Shown here piece by piece: positions 5,381-13,118 of a stretch of 15,167 nt of DNA. The translations under genes and the position numbers were made by a program. The stretch's first letter is position 1, and the number at the start of each line of letters is the position of its first letter. The notes beneath the pieces are model-generated. The model made no database searches and was not told the origin of the DNA. It worked only from the letters and a program-made list of their open reading frames with translations. The stretch lies in the NCBI GenBank assembly GCA_937916025.1, contig CALGGX010000500.1:1-15167 (forward strand), written 5' to 3'. The DNA comes from an uncultured Selenomonadales bacterium. GTDB taxonomy: Bacteria > Bacillota_C > Negativicutes > Selenomonadales > Selenomonadaceae.

Positions 5381-8020
5381 ATGCATTTGAAATACATGAC
5401 CGGCAACGAATTGCGAGAGTCATTTTTGAAATTCTTCGAGCAGAGGTGCGGGCATTTGCGTCTGCCGAGCGCGTCGCTTATTCCCGAAAACGATCCGACG
5501 CTTCTGATGATCGGCGCGGGCATGGCACCGTTCAAGGCGTTTTTCACCGGCAAAGTGAAGCCGCCGCGTGTTCGGGTGGCGACGTGTCAACGCTGTGTTC
5601 GGACGGGCGATATCGAAAACGTCGGACGCACCGCGCGGCATCAAACATATTTCGAGATGCTCGGGAATTTTTCATTCGGCGACTACTTCAAGGAGAGCGC
5701 AATTCCTTGGGCGTGGGAATTTTTGACTGAAGTGTGCGGATTGCCGCGCGAAAAACTCTGGGTGTCGATCTATCCGAAAGACGACGAAGCCGAAGCGATC
5801 TGGCTGAAGCAAGACGGTTTGACGCGCGATCGGATCGTGCGGCTCGAGGATAATTTTTGGGAGATCGGTCCCGGTCCGTGCGGTCCCGATTCGGAGATTT
5901 ACATCGATCTCGGCGAGGAGCGCGGTTGCGGCAAAGATACATGCGCGCCGGGCTGTGATTGCGATCGCTTTTTGGAGATTTGGAATCTCGTCTTCACGCA
6001 ATACGATCGGACTGAAGACGGGCAATACGTTCCGCTCGCGAAGAAAAACATCGACACCGGCGCGGGGCTCGAAAGACTTGCCTCGGTTCTGCAAAACAAG
6101 ATGTCGAATTTCGAGACCGATTTGCTGTTTCCGATCATCGAATACACTTCGGCAGTGAGCGGCGTGAAATACGGCGTCGACGCTCGAAAAGACGTATCGC
6201 TGAAAGTGATCGCCGATCACGCTCGGAGCATGTCGATCATGGTAATGGACGGAATTTTGCCGTCGAATGAAGGGCGCGGCTACGTCTTGCGTCGTATTCT
6301 TCGTCGTGCGATCCGCCACGGCAGAATGCTCGGGATCAAAGACGCGTTTTTGGAAGGCGCGGTTGATGCGGTCTCGAAGATTTACGACGGCGCGCCGGAC
6401 TTCGACGGGCTTGCCAACAATCGCGAGTATATCAAAAAAGTCATTCGCCTCGAGGAAGATCGATTTGCGGCAACGCTTGCGCAAGGCATGGATTTACTCG
6501 GGCGCGAGATCGATGCGGTCAAAGCGTCGGGCAAAAACATTCTCGACGGCGCGATCGGTTTTCGGCTTTATGACACGTACGGCTTCCCGTTCGATCTCAC
6601 GGACGAGATTTTGAATGAAAACGGCTTGACACTCGACAAAGACGGCTTCGATCGCGCAATGAACGAGCAACGTCAACGCGCTCGCGCCGCCCGCGCGGAA
6701 AATCAGCGTTTCGACGTACCCGATCTTTCCGGAGTCGACGTCAGCCATTTGAAAGTCGATGAAAATGCAACCGAGTCGAAAGTCGCGGCGATTTGGAAAG
6801 ACGGCACGCTTGTCAATGAATTGCATGACGGCGAAGAGGCGGGCATCATTCTTGACACGACGCCGTTCTATGCCGAAGGCGGCGGGCAGGTCGGCGATGA
6901 AGGCGTTTTGATCGGCGAGCTCGGTCGGATCAAAGTTTCAAACGCAAAGAAATTGCCGGACGGCACGGTGTATCATATTTCTTACGTCGAGGAAGGGCAA
7001 TTGAAGGTCGGCGACGCGGTGAAGATCGTCGTCGATCGCGAAAAGAAATTGAGCTCCGCGCGGAATCACACGGCGACGCATTTACTGCAGGCGGCATTGC
7101 GAAAAGTCGTCGGCGATCAAGTGCATCAGGCGGGTTCGCTGGTAACGCCGGAGCGATTGCGTTTCGACTTCTCGAATTTCGAGCCGGTGACGGATCAACA
7201 ATTAGCGGATGTCGAGGAGCTCGTCAATGAAGAGATTTTGAAGAGTGACGATGTCGGGATCGCGCACATGCCGATCGACGAGGCGAAAAAGCTCGGAGCA
7301 ATGGCGTTGTTCGGCGAGAAGTACGGAAATGTTGTCCGCGTGGTGACGGTGCCGAATTTCAGCTGTGAATTGTGCGGCGGCTCGCATGTCAAGAATGTCG
7401 GACAGATCGGTCGGTTTAAGATCGTGAGCGAGACGGGAGTCGCGGCGGGCGTTCGGCGAATTGAAGCGATCACCGGCCGCGAGGCATTGGCGGACGCGAA
7501 TCGGCAATCGGAATTGCTGTCGAAAACGGCGGCGATGCTTAAATCAACCGTCGAAAACGTGCCGAATCAACTCGAAAAACTGCTCGTCGACAATCGCGCG
7601 ATGAAAAAGCAACTCGACGAAGTTCATGCGATCGAAGAAAAAGCAGACGCGCAAAAATTGCTGATGGGCGTCGAGGAGATCGGCGATGTAAAATTCGTGG
7701 CGGGCAAAGCGAATGCGAAAAACATGGATGAGTTGCGCGGCATGGCGGATTTCATCAGTGACAAGCTCGACACGGGCGTTGTCGTTCTCGCTTCGATCAG
7801 CGACGGCAGGGTGAGTTTGGTCGCGAAGGCTGACAAAAAGGCGATCGGGCTCGGGGTGCATGCCGGTAAGATCGTCAAGGAAGCATCGAAAGTGATCGGC
7901 GGCGGCGGCGGCGGACGCCCGGACATGGCGCAAGCCGGCGGAAAAAATCCCGACGAATTGCCGAAGGCATTCGAGACTGCCGAAAAAATTATTCGTCAAC
8001 AGCTGAAGTTGGAAGGATGA
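5381..8020 (+). CDS. alaS: Alanine--tRNA ligase
   Basis: It charges tRNA-Ala with alanine and hydrolyses mischarged Ser/Gly-tRNA-Ala. The 879-residue length is normal. The N-terminal class II aminoacylation core carries RTGDIENVGRTARHQTYFEM and GNFSFGDYFK. The editing domain has the zinc site H563/H567 (HTATH) and C665/H669 (CGGSH). The C-Ala domain has a glycine-rich run, GGGGGGRPDMAQAGG, near the end. The ATG at 5381 follows GGAGG (5372-5376) by only 4 nt; an ATG at 5396 (MTGNELRESF) is the other candidate. A perfect promoter lies just upstream. The stop is 5 bp before the likely start of the first glycosyltransferase, so those genes are probably read from this promoter. Confidence 0.98.
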   Translation: MHLKYMTGNELRESFLKFFEQRCGHLRLPSASLIPENDPTLLMIGAGMAPFKAFFTGKVKPPRVRVATCQRCVRTGDIENVGRTARHQTYFEMLGNFSFGDYFKESAIPWAWEFLTEVCGLPREKLWVSIYPKDDEAEAIWLKQDGLTRDRIVRLEDNFWEIGPGPCGPDSEIYIDLGEERGCGKDTCAPGCDCDRFLEIWNLVFTQYDRTEDGQYVPLAKKNIDTGAGLERLASVLQNKMSNFETDLLFPIIEYTSAVSGVKYGVDARKDVSLKVIADHARSMSIMVMDGILPSNEGRGYVLRRILRRAIRHGRMLGIKDAFLEGAVDAVSKIYDGAPDFDGLANNREYIKKVIRLEEDRFAATLAQGMDLLGREIDAVKASGKNILDGAIGFRLYDTYGFPFDLTDEILNENGLTLDKDGFDRAMNEQRQRARAARAENQRFDVPDLSGVDVSHLKVDENATESKVAAIWKDGTLVNELHDGEEAGIILDTTPFYAEGGGQVGDEGVLIGELGRIKVSNAKKLPDGTVYHISYVEEGQLKVGDAVKIVVDREKKLSSARNHTATHLLQAALRKVVGDQVHQAGSLVTPERLRFDFSNFEPVTDQQLADVEELVNEEILKSDDVGIAHMPIDEAKKLGAMALFGEKYGNVVRVVTVPNFSCELCGGSHVKNVGQIGRFKIVSETGVAAGVRRIEAITGREALADANRQSELLSKTAAMLKSTVENVPNQLEKLLVDNRAMKKQLDEVHAIEEKADAQKLLMGVEEIGDVKFVAGKANAKNMDELRGMADFISDKLDTGVVVLASISDGRVSLVAKADKKAIGLGVHAGKIVKEASKVIGGGGGGRPDMAQAGGKNPDELPKAFETAEKIIRQQLKLEG

Positions 8021-8025
8021 TCCGT

Positions 8026-8343
8026 ATGGAAGAAAAAATTCCACAGATCTCCGTGATAATTCCGATGTACAATGCGGAGAATTATATTGAGCAATGTCTT
8101 AACAGCGTCGTCGCGCAAACATTTGAAGATTACGAAGTTATTGTGATCGACGACTGTTCGACGGATCGATCTGTCGAGATTGTCGAAAATTTCGTGATTC
8201 CGACACACACACACACAAGGGGCGTCAGAAGATCCGACTTGTCAAGTTGCCCGAAAACTCCGGAGGAGCCGCATTTCCTCGCAACATGGGGATTCGACTC
8301 GCAATCGGCAAGTATGTTACTTTCGTCGACAGCGACGATATGA
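8026..8343 (+). CDS. Family-2 glycosyltransferase A, 5' part (frame broken at AC tract)
   Basis: As read here, the product is 105 residues. Residues 1-60 are the start of a GT-A fold family-2 glycosyltransferase: ISVIIPMYNAENYIEQCLNS, then EDYEVIVIDDCSTDRS with the nucleotide-sugar-binding Asp pair. The reading frame then enters an (AC)7 tract (PTHTHT). After it the last 40 or so residues are out-of-frame nonsense ending at 8343. The true continuation is in another frame from 8217. The truncated product lacks the DxD metal site and should be inactive. ATG 8026 was chosen because GGAAGG (8011-8016) is 9 nt upstream; an ATG at 8017 overlapping the alaS stop has no spacing. The gene follows alaS directly and probably uses its promoter. 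Confidence 0.85.
   Translation: MEEKIPQISVIIPMYNAENYIEQCLNSVVAQTFEDYEVIVIDDCSTDRSVEIVENFVIPTHTHTRGVRRSDLSSCPKTPEEPHFLATWGFDSQSASMLLSSTATI
8203..8217 (+). repeat. (AC)7 dinucleotide tract in glycosyltransferase A
   Basis: Seven perfect AC units (8203-8216) followed by A, inside the coding region. Upstream codons are in one frame and the conserved downstream sequence in another. Removing one AC unit, or adding two, joins them as PTHTHKGR. Copy number modulo 3 therefore decides whether the full protein is made. Confidence 0.95.
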
Positions 8344-9143
8344 TCGTTAACAATGCGCTTGAGATTCTTTTTAAAAACGCCGAAAATTTCCATGCCGATG
8401 TTGTTCATACCGAAAAATATTTCGGTTATATCGGAAATCCCGAACAGAAAAATGCGCAACCGAAAATTTTCGTCAACACTTTGCAATCGCCGCCGTTTGT
8501 CGACAAGCCGACTCTCGAAACGACCGATCTCGGACAACGCATCATTCGCTTTTGCCAACGCGGATATTTATGGTCGTCATGCGGCAAACTCTATCGCCGA
8601 GAGTTTCTCATCGAAAATCAATTGGAGTTTCTGTCTATCTACTCCGAGGATTTACTTTTCGTTGCATTGTGCATGTGCCGGGCGAAAAATTTTGTCCGCA
8701 TTCCCGATATTCTCTACGTCTACAGATACAATCCGAATTCGCAGACCAATTCGCACACGTTGGAAAAAGACATGCGCAAGATGACTTCTCCGTTCGTCGG
8801 AATTATGAAGAGTTGGAATAAGCATTTTGCCAAAATCAAGTTTTTCGACGAGCATCCCGATTTCCGATTTATGTTGATCAACTTCTTCCTGCAACTGATA
8901 GTTTGGTTTGAAGGGCGCGTGTATGAGCAGGTGCCGCCGCATTTGTTCGAGCAGTTCGTGTATAAAAATCTTGCACTCATCGACAAGCAGGACGATACAA
9001 TGGCAATGACGCACCTGTTCAACAGCGCGGCGATCAATTATCGTCAAAATCTGCAACTTCAACAAAAGATCGCGCAACTTGAAGCGAGACTTCAGAAATT
9101 AAAATCAATGTCGACGGCGTTGCTGACCGAGTTGCAGAAATAA
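8217..9143 (+). CDS. Family-2 glycosyltransferase A, 3' part (catalytic remainder)
   Basis: From the end of the AC tract this frame stays open for 308 codons: KGRQKIRL, PENSGGAAFPRN, then YVTFVDSDDM with the DxD metal-binding motif of GT-A enzymes, a helical C-terminal region, and a coiled coil at the end (LQQKIAQLEARLQKLK). Joined to the 5' part with six AC units, the enzyme would be 371 residues. There is no good start of its own: a TTG at 8247 and an ATG at 8286 are in frame, but neither has a well-placed ribosome site. The long open frame with intact motifs argues that the gene is only switched off, not decayed. Donor and acceptor sugars cannot be read from the sequence. It is followed 22 bp later by its paralogue. 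Confidence 0.85.
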   Translation, partial: KGRQKIRLVKLPENSGGAAFPRNMGIRLAIGKYVTFVDSDDMIVNNALEILFKNAENFHADVVHTEKYFGYIGNPEQKNAQPKIFVNTLQSPPFVDKPTLETTDLGQRIIRFCQRGYLWSSCGKLYRREFLIENQLEFLSIYSEDLLFVALCMCRAKNFVRIPDILYVYRYNPNSQTNSHTLEKDMRKMTSPFVGIMKSWNKHFAKIKFFDEHPDFRFMLINFFLQLIVWFEGRVYEQVPPHLFEQFVYKNLALIDKQDDTMAMTHLFNSAAINYRQNLQLQQKIAQLEARLQKLKSMSTALLTELQK

Positions 9144-9164
9144 TCGCTTTTGGAGGATCAATCC

Positions 9165-9473
9165 ATGAAAGAAAAAATCCCGGCGATCTCCGTGATCATT
9201 CCGATGTACAATTGCGAGAAATACATCGTGCAATGTCTTGACAGCGTCGTCGCGCAGACATTTGAAGATTACGAAGTGATCGTTGTCGACGATTGCTCGA
9301 CGGATCGAAGCGTTGAGCTCGTCGAAAACTTCGTGAATCCGACACACACACAAGGGGCGTTTGAAGATCCGACTTCTCAAACTGCCCGAAAACTCCGGAG
9401 GAGCCGCATTTCCCCGCAATCAGGCATTGAAATTGTCTCGAGGAAAGTACATTACATTCGTCGACGCCGATGA
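9165..9473 (+). CDS. Family-2 glycosyltransferase B, 5' part (frame broken at AC tract)
   Basis: As read, the product is 102 residues. The first 60 (KIPAISVIIPMYN, then YEVIVVDDCSTDRSVELVENF) are nearly the same as glycosyltransferase A. The frame enters an (AC)5 tract and then runs out of frame (QGAFEDP and onward) to a stop at 9473. The start at 9165 follows GGAGG (9152-9156) by 8 nt, an excellent site. The out-of-frame product lacks the DxD motif. The close match to gene A at both protein and DNA level points to a tandem duplication in which the N-terminal domain has stayed more alike than the rest. Confidence 0.85.
   Translation: MKEKIPAISVIIPMYNCEKYIVQCLDSVVAQTFEDYEVIVVDDCSTDRSVELVENFVNPTHTQGAFEDPTSQTARKLRRSRISPQSGIEIVSRKVHYIRRRR
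9342..9352 (+). repeat. (AC)5 dinucleotide tract in glycosyltransferase B
   Basis: Five AC units (9342-9351) plus A, at exactly the same codon position as the tract in glycosyltransferase A (after NFVxP). Adding one AC unit, or removing two, restores the reading frame as PTHTHKGR. The bases after it, AAGGGGCGT, are the same in both genes. Confidence 0.95.
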
Positions 9474-10281
9474 TTTGATCGCCGGACATGCACTCAAAGC
9501 CATGTTTGACGCGGCAGAAAAATTCAATGCCGATGTCGTTCACTCGGAAAGATTTTTTCTGCCGACCGGAACCGGCGACCAAGTCAATCAAAAAACAAAA
9601 ATGACAATCCAATCCTATCAATCGGGAACATTCGTCAACACGCCGACACTTGAAACAAATGACATTGCAAAACGACTTATCGATTTTTTTCAACGCAAAT
9701 ACATCTGGTGGGCTTGCAACAAACTCTTTCGTCGCGATTTTCTGATCGAAAACCGAATCGAATTCGTCAACGCCCGCAGTGTCGAGGACATGATCTTCAT
9801 GTTCAGCGCATTGGTTTGCGCGAAGAATTATGTCCGCATTCCCGACATTTTTTACGTCTATCGACAAAATCCGAATTCGATTACGCATTCGACGCTCACG
9901 CCGGAACAGCAGGTCAAACGTTTCGTGCCGTCGCTCGCGCGCGGCATCAAAGCTCTCGATAATTTCTTAAGTCGCCTGCCGTTTTTCAAACAGCATCCGG
10001 AATTGAAGATGATGTCGATCAATTTCCTGAACGAACTGCATTTCGGCGGAGAAGTCGGGATATATTCAAAAGTGCCGCCGCATTTGCTCGAGCCGCTCGT
10101 CCGTCAAGAGTTCGCAAAAGAAAACGGCGCGGGCTCGGAGATCATAACGGCTCATTTCTTCGGACTTGCAAACGTCATGCGCCTGCAACTCATTCAATCG
10201 CAACAGACGATCGCCAATCTGCAAAAACAACTTCAACAATCGAAAAATCCCATGCCTTATCAACTGTTTCAAATCCCTTGA
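9352..10281 (+). CDS. Family-2 glycosyltransferase B, 3' part (catalytic remainder)
   Basis: This frame is open for 309 codons after the AC tract: KGRLKIRLLKLPENSGGA, GKYITFVDADDL with the DxD motif, VRIPDIFYVYRQNPNS (shared with A), PPHLLEPLV, and a C-terminal coiled coil (LIQSQQTIANLQKQLQQSK). Joined to the 5' part with six AC units it would give 372 residues, one more than A. Apart from shared motifs the two 3' parts are clearly diverged, so the enzymes may differ in acceptor or donor. A TTG at 9361 could start an isolated fragment, but no ribosome site supports it. No terminator is obvious before the next gene, prmC. Confidence 0.85.
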   Translation, partial: KGRLKIRLLKLPENSGGAAFPRNQALKLSRGKYITFVDADDLIAGHALKAMFDAAEKFNADVVHSERFFLPTGTGDQVNQKTKMTIQSYQSGTFVNTPTLETNDIAKRLIDFFQRKYIWWACNKLFRRDFLIENRIEFVNARSVEDMIFMFSALVCAKNYVRIPDIFYVYRQNPNSITHSTLTPEQQVKRFVPSLARGIKALDNFLSRLPFFKQHPELKMMSINFLNELHFGGEVGIYSKVPPHLLEPLVRQEFAKENGAGSEIITAHFFGLANVMRLQLIQSQQTIANLQKQLQQSKNPMPYQLFQIP

Positions 10282-10290
10282 CATATCGGC

Positions 10291-10319
10291 TTGCAATTTT
10301 CCGCGTCGAAATATAAACT
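10291..10319 (+). promoter_or_regulatory. Weak candidate promoter of prmC
   Basis: TTGCAA (10291-10296), 17 bp, TAAACT (10314-10319), overlapping a TATAAA. A perfect TTGACA at 10278-10283 has no -10 at the right distance. Transcription could also continue from the glycosyltransferases. Confidence 0.35.
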
Positions 10320-10345
10320 ATTGCAAAAATGAGAGGTGAAGATAT

Positions 10346-11209
10346 TTGACGATATTACAGCTCTTGCACCGCGCGACCGAATTTCTGTTGGAAAACGGCA
10401 TTGATGACGCCCGACTCGACGCCGAAGTTCTTCTCGCGCATGTGCTCAAAATGCGCAGGCTCTACCTCTACGTTCATCTCGAACTTAATCTCGTAGACGA
10501 AGACATCAACGCTTACAAAGAACTTCTGCATCGCCGCGTGGCGCACGTTCCCGTCGCGCAATTGATCGGTAACAAGGAATTCATGGGGCTCGAGTTCAAC
10601 ATTACGCCGGACGTTTTGATTCCGCGCCCCGAAACCGAGATCATGGTGCAAATGGCAATCGAGATTCTCGGACCGATCAAACAGCCGATCACCGTTGCCG
10701 ATATCGGAACCGGCTCCGGCGCGATTGCGGTCTCGATGCTCCACTACCTCGACAACGTCACTGTCGATGCCGTCGACATCAGTGCCGCCGCAATTGACGT
10801 TGCCAAATCCAATGCCGAAAAACTCGGCGTCGCCAATCGTCTCAATTGCTTTGAAGGCGATCTGCTCCAACCTTTGAGCGGCAGAAAATACGACGCGATC
10901 ATTTCAAATCCGCCGTACATTCCAACGCCCGTCATTGCCGAACTCGCGCCCGAAGTCGCCGAACACGAGCCGCGCCTTGCGCTTGACGGCGGAGACGACG
11001 GGCTTAAATATTATCATCGCATTATCGACGACGCGGTTGCTCTGCTCAAGCCGGACGGATTCCTCGCACTCGAAGTCGGGACAGATCAATCCGCTCCCGT
11101 CAAACGCATGCTCGAATCCTCCGGACAATACGATCCGATCAATGTGATTTGGGATCTGATCGGCATCGAGCGCATCATCCTCGCCTACAAGAAATGTTCA
11201 CCCGACTGA
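10346..11209 (+). CDS. prmC: Peptide chain release factor N5-glutamine methyltransferase
   Basis: It methylates the glutamine of the GGQ motif in release factors RF1/RF2 using S-adenosylmethionine. The 287-residue product has a helical N-terminal substrate domain, the linker motif LIPRPETE, the SAM loop ADIGTGSGAIAVS, and the catalytic N188-P-P-Y191 that binds the glutamine side chain. Length is normal. The TTG start at 10346 has AGGTGA (10334-10339) 6 nt upstream. In many Firmicutes it follows prfA; here the gene upstream is a glycosyltransferase. It overlaps tsaC by 16 bp, so translation is probably coupled. Confidence 0.95.
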   Translation: MTILQLLHRATEFLLENGIDDARLDAEVLLAHVLKMRRLYLYVHLELNLVDEDINAYKELLHRRVAHVPVAQLIGNKEFMGLEFNITPDVLIPRPETEIMVQMAIEILGPIKQPITVADIGTGSGAIAVSMLHYLDNVTVDAVDISAAAIDVAKSNAEKLGVANRLNCFEGDLLQPLSGRKYDAIISNPPYIPTPVIAELAPEVAEHEPRLALDGGDDGLKYYHRIIDDAVALLKPDGFLALEVGTDQSAPVKRMLESSGQYDPINVIWDLIGIERIILAYKKCSPD

Positions 11210-11802
11210 TCAAAATTTCTGCCGTCGACGATCCTGCAATATCCGAAGCCGGTGAATTAATCAAACGCGGAGAACTCGCGGCGTTTCCGACAGAAACCGT
11301 TTACGGACTCGGCGCGAATGCCTTCGATCCGATCGCCTGCAAAAAAGTCTTCGCCATAAAAAAACGTCCGAGCGACAAACCGTTAAGTCTGCTCGTTTCC
11401 GATATGGAAATGATTCGGCAACTCGCGTTTATATCGCCGAAGGCGGAACGATTGATCAAAAAATTCATGCCCGGACCGTTGACGTTGATCTTACCCGCAC
11501 GCTCGGAGAAAACGACAATCGGAATCCGAATGCCCGATCATGCGATTGCACTTGCATTGATCCGCGCGGCGGGCTTGCCGATTGCGGCTCCGAGCGCGAA
11601 TTTGTCGGGGCGTCCGAGCCCTAAGACGGCGGCGGAAGTTTTGAATGATCTGGGCGGCAAAATTCCGTTGATCCTTGACGGCGGCGAATGCAGACTGGGA
11701 ATTGCGTCAACAATTGTCGACGTTTCGACCGATGAATTAAAAATTATTCGCGCGGGAGCGATTGATCGACGTGCGATCGATGATGCCGTTAACAATGTAT
11801 AA
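11194..11802 (+). CDS. tsaC: L-threonylcarbamoyladenylate synthase (YrdC/Sua5 domain)
   Basis: It makes threonylcarbamoyl-AMP from threonine, bicarbonate and ATP for the t6A37 modification of tRNAs reading ANN codons. The 202-residue product is a YrdC domain only, lacking the C-terminal Sua5 domain. Motifs seen are [13 protein letters not shown] (31-43), [20 protein letters not shown] and [11 protein letters not shown] 11194 was chosen because homology begins there (MFTRLIKIS); an upstream in-frame start at 11149 lies deep inside prmC. No strong ribosome site is visible, fitting coupling to prmC. The prmC-tsaC-glyA order is a reduced version of the Bacillus prmC-ywlC-glyA region. Confidence 0.93.
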   Translation: MFTRLIKISAVDDPAISEAGELIKRGELAAFPTETVYGLGANAFDPIACKKVFAIKKRPSDKPLSLLVSDMEMIRQLAFISPKAERLIKKFMPGPLTLILPARSEKTTIGIRMPDHAIALALIRAAGLPIAAPSANLSGRPSPKTAAEVLNDLGGKIPLILDGGECRLGIASTIVDVSTDELKIIRAGAIDRRAIDDAVNNV

Positions 11803-11815
11803 GGAGTTGGATTTT

Positions 11816-13051
11816 ATGAATGAACTGAAAACTGTTGATCCCGAGGTATATTCGGCAACAGAGGGCGAACTCAATCGACAACGCTGCAAGCTCGAATTGA
11901 TCGCATCCGAAAATATCGTAAGCCGCGCGGTGCTCGAGGCGCAAGGCAGCGTTTTGACAAACAAATACGCCGAAGGATACCCCGGCAAAAGATATTACGG
12001 CGGTTGCGAATTCGTCGATGTGGTTGAGCAATTGGCAATCGATCGGGCGGAAAAACTTTTCGATTGCGAATACGCCAATGTTCAGCCGCACAGCGGAGCG
12101 CAGGCGAATATGGCAGTCTTTTTCGCATTGCTTCAACCGGGCGATACGGTAATGGGAATGAATTTGACGGACGGCGGGCATTTGACGCATGGTTCGCCCG
12201 TCAACATGAGCGGCAAGTATTTCAAGATCGTGCCGTACGGCGTTTCGCGCGAGACCGAGACGATCGATTACGATGCGCTCGAGCAAAAAGCGCGCGAGTG
12301 TCGTCCGAAGATGATCGTCGCGGGAGCTTCGGCTTATTCTCGAGTGCTCGACTTCGAGAGACTTTCTGCAATTGCGAAATCGGTCAACGCGTATTTGATG
12401 GTTGATATCGCGCACATCGCGGGCTTGATCGCGGGCGGGCAACATCCGAGTCCGCTCCCCCACGCCGACGTCGTGACGACCACGACTCATAAAACATTGC
12501 GCGGTCCGCGCGGCGGCATGATCCTCTGCAACAGTTTCGAGTTCGGCAAGCAATTCAACAAAGCCGTCTTCCCCGGCATTCAGGGCGGACCGTTGATGCA
12601 TGTGATCGCGGCAAAGGCGGTTGCACTCGGCGAGGCATTGCAACCGTCATTCAAAAAATACGCCGAGCAGATCGTCAAAAACGCGAAAGTGCTCGCGGCG
12701 GAGTTGCAGGCAAATGGCTTCCGAATTGTTTCCGGCGGCACCGATACGCATTTGATGCTCGTTGACTTGACGAGTAAAAACATCACCGGCAAGGAAGCGC
12801 AGAATTGGCTCGACGAAGTCAACATCCCGGTCAACAAAAACACGATCCCGTTCGAGCCGCGTTCGCCGTTCGTGACGAGCGGACTTCGGCTCGGCAGTCC
12901 GGCATTGACGACGCGCGGCTTTGTCGAATCGGACATGAAAGAAGTCGCCGACATCATTGCAATGGTGCTCGACAATCCCGAAAATGAAGAAACGAAATCG
13001 GCAGCGAAAGATCGCGTTGCCGCACTCTGCAATAAATATCCGATTTATTGA
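11816..13051 (+). CDS. glyA: Serine hydroxymethyltransferase
   Basis: A pyridoxal-phosphate enzyme that interconverts serine and glycine while transferring a one-carbon unit to tetrahydrofolate. The 411-residue length is typical. Recognisable parts are [24 protein letters not shown], the [11 protein letters not shown] region, [12 protein letters not shown] and the PLP lysine K226 in [13 protein letters not shown]. The C-terminal domain has [14 protein letters not shown]. The ATG at 11816 is 9 nt after AAGGAG (11801-11806), which overlaps the tsaC stop; an earlier in-frame start at 11762 lies in tsaC and adds no homology. It is the last gene of the prmC-tsaC-glyA operon, with a terminator 18 bp after its stop. 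Confidence 0.98.
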   Translation: MNELKTVDPEVYSATEGELNRQRCKLELIASENIVSRAVLEAQGSVLTNKYAEGYPGKRYYGGCEFVDVVEQLAIDRAEKLFDCEYANVQPHSGAQANMAVFFALLQPGDTVMGMNLTDGGHLTHGSPVNMSGKYFKIVPYGVSRETETIDYDALEQKARECRPKMIVAGASAYSRVLDFERLSAIAKSVNAYLMVDIAHIAGLIAGGQHPSPLPHADVVTTTTHKTLRGPRGGMILCNSFEFGKQFNKAVFPGIQGGPLMHVIAAKAVALGEALQPSFKKYAEQIVKNAKVLAAELQANGFRIVSGGTDTHLMLVDLTSKNITGKEAQNWLDEVNIPVNKNTIPFEPRSPFVTSGLRLGSPALTTRGFVESDMKEVADIIAMVLDNPENEETKSAAKDRVAALCNKYPIY

Positions 13052-13068
13052 TCCAAACGCAATCGAAA

Positions 13069-13098
13069 GGGGAGGCTCATCGCCTCCCCGCTTTTTTA
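13069..13098 (+). terminator. Rho-independent terminator after glyA
   Basis: GGGGAGGC (13069-13076) pairs with GCCTCCCC (13082-13089) around TCATC. GC and a run of T follow. It lies between convergent genes; on the minus strand the U-tract is only TTT, so it would be a weak terminator for flagellin. Confidence 0.93.
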
Positions 13099-13118
13099 TT
13101 TCGTCTAACTTCGTCGGA

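Noticed and set aside
8190..8260. Programmed ribosomal frameshifting as the reason for the split glycosyltransferases
   Set aside because: No X-XXY-YYZ slippery heptamer is present at either break, no strong following hairpin was seen, and the two genes would need shifts in opposite directions. Different AC counts explain both.
8203..9352. The AC tracts as mere sequencing errors
   Set aside because: Two separate genes have different copy numbers at the same position, both out of frame and with intact 3' parts. Illumina reads rarely miscount such short dinucleotide tracts, though read-level checking is still the deciding test.
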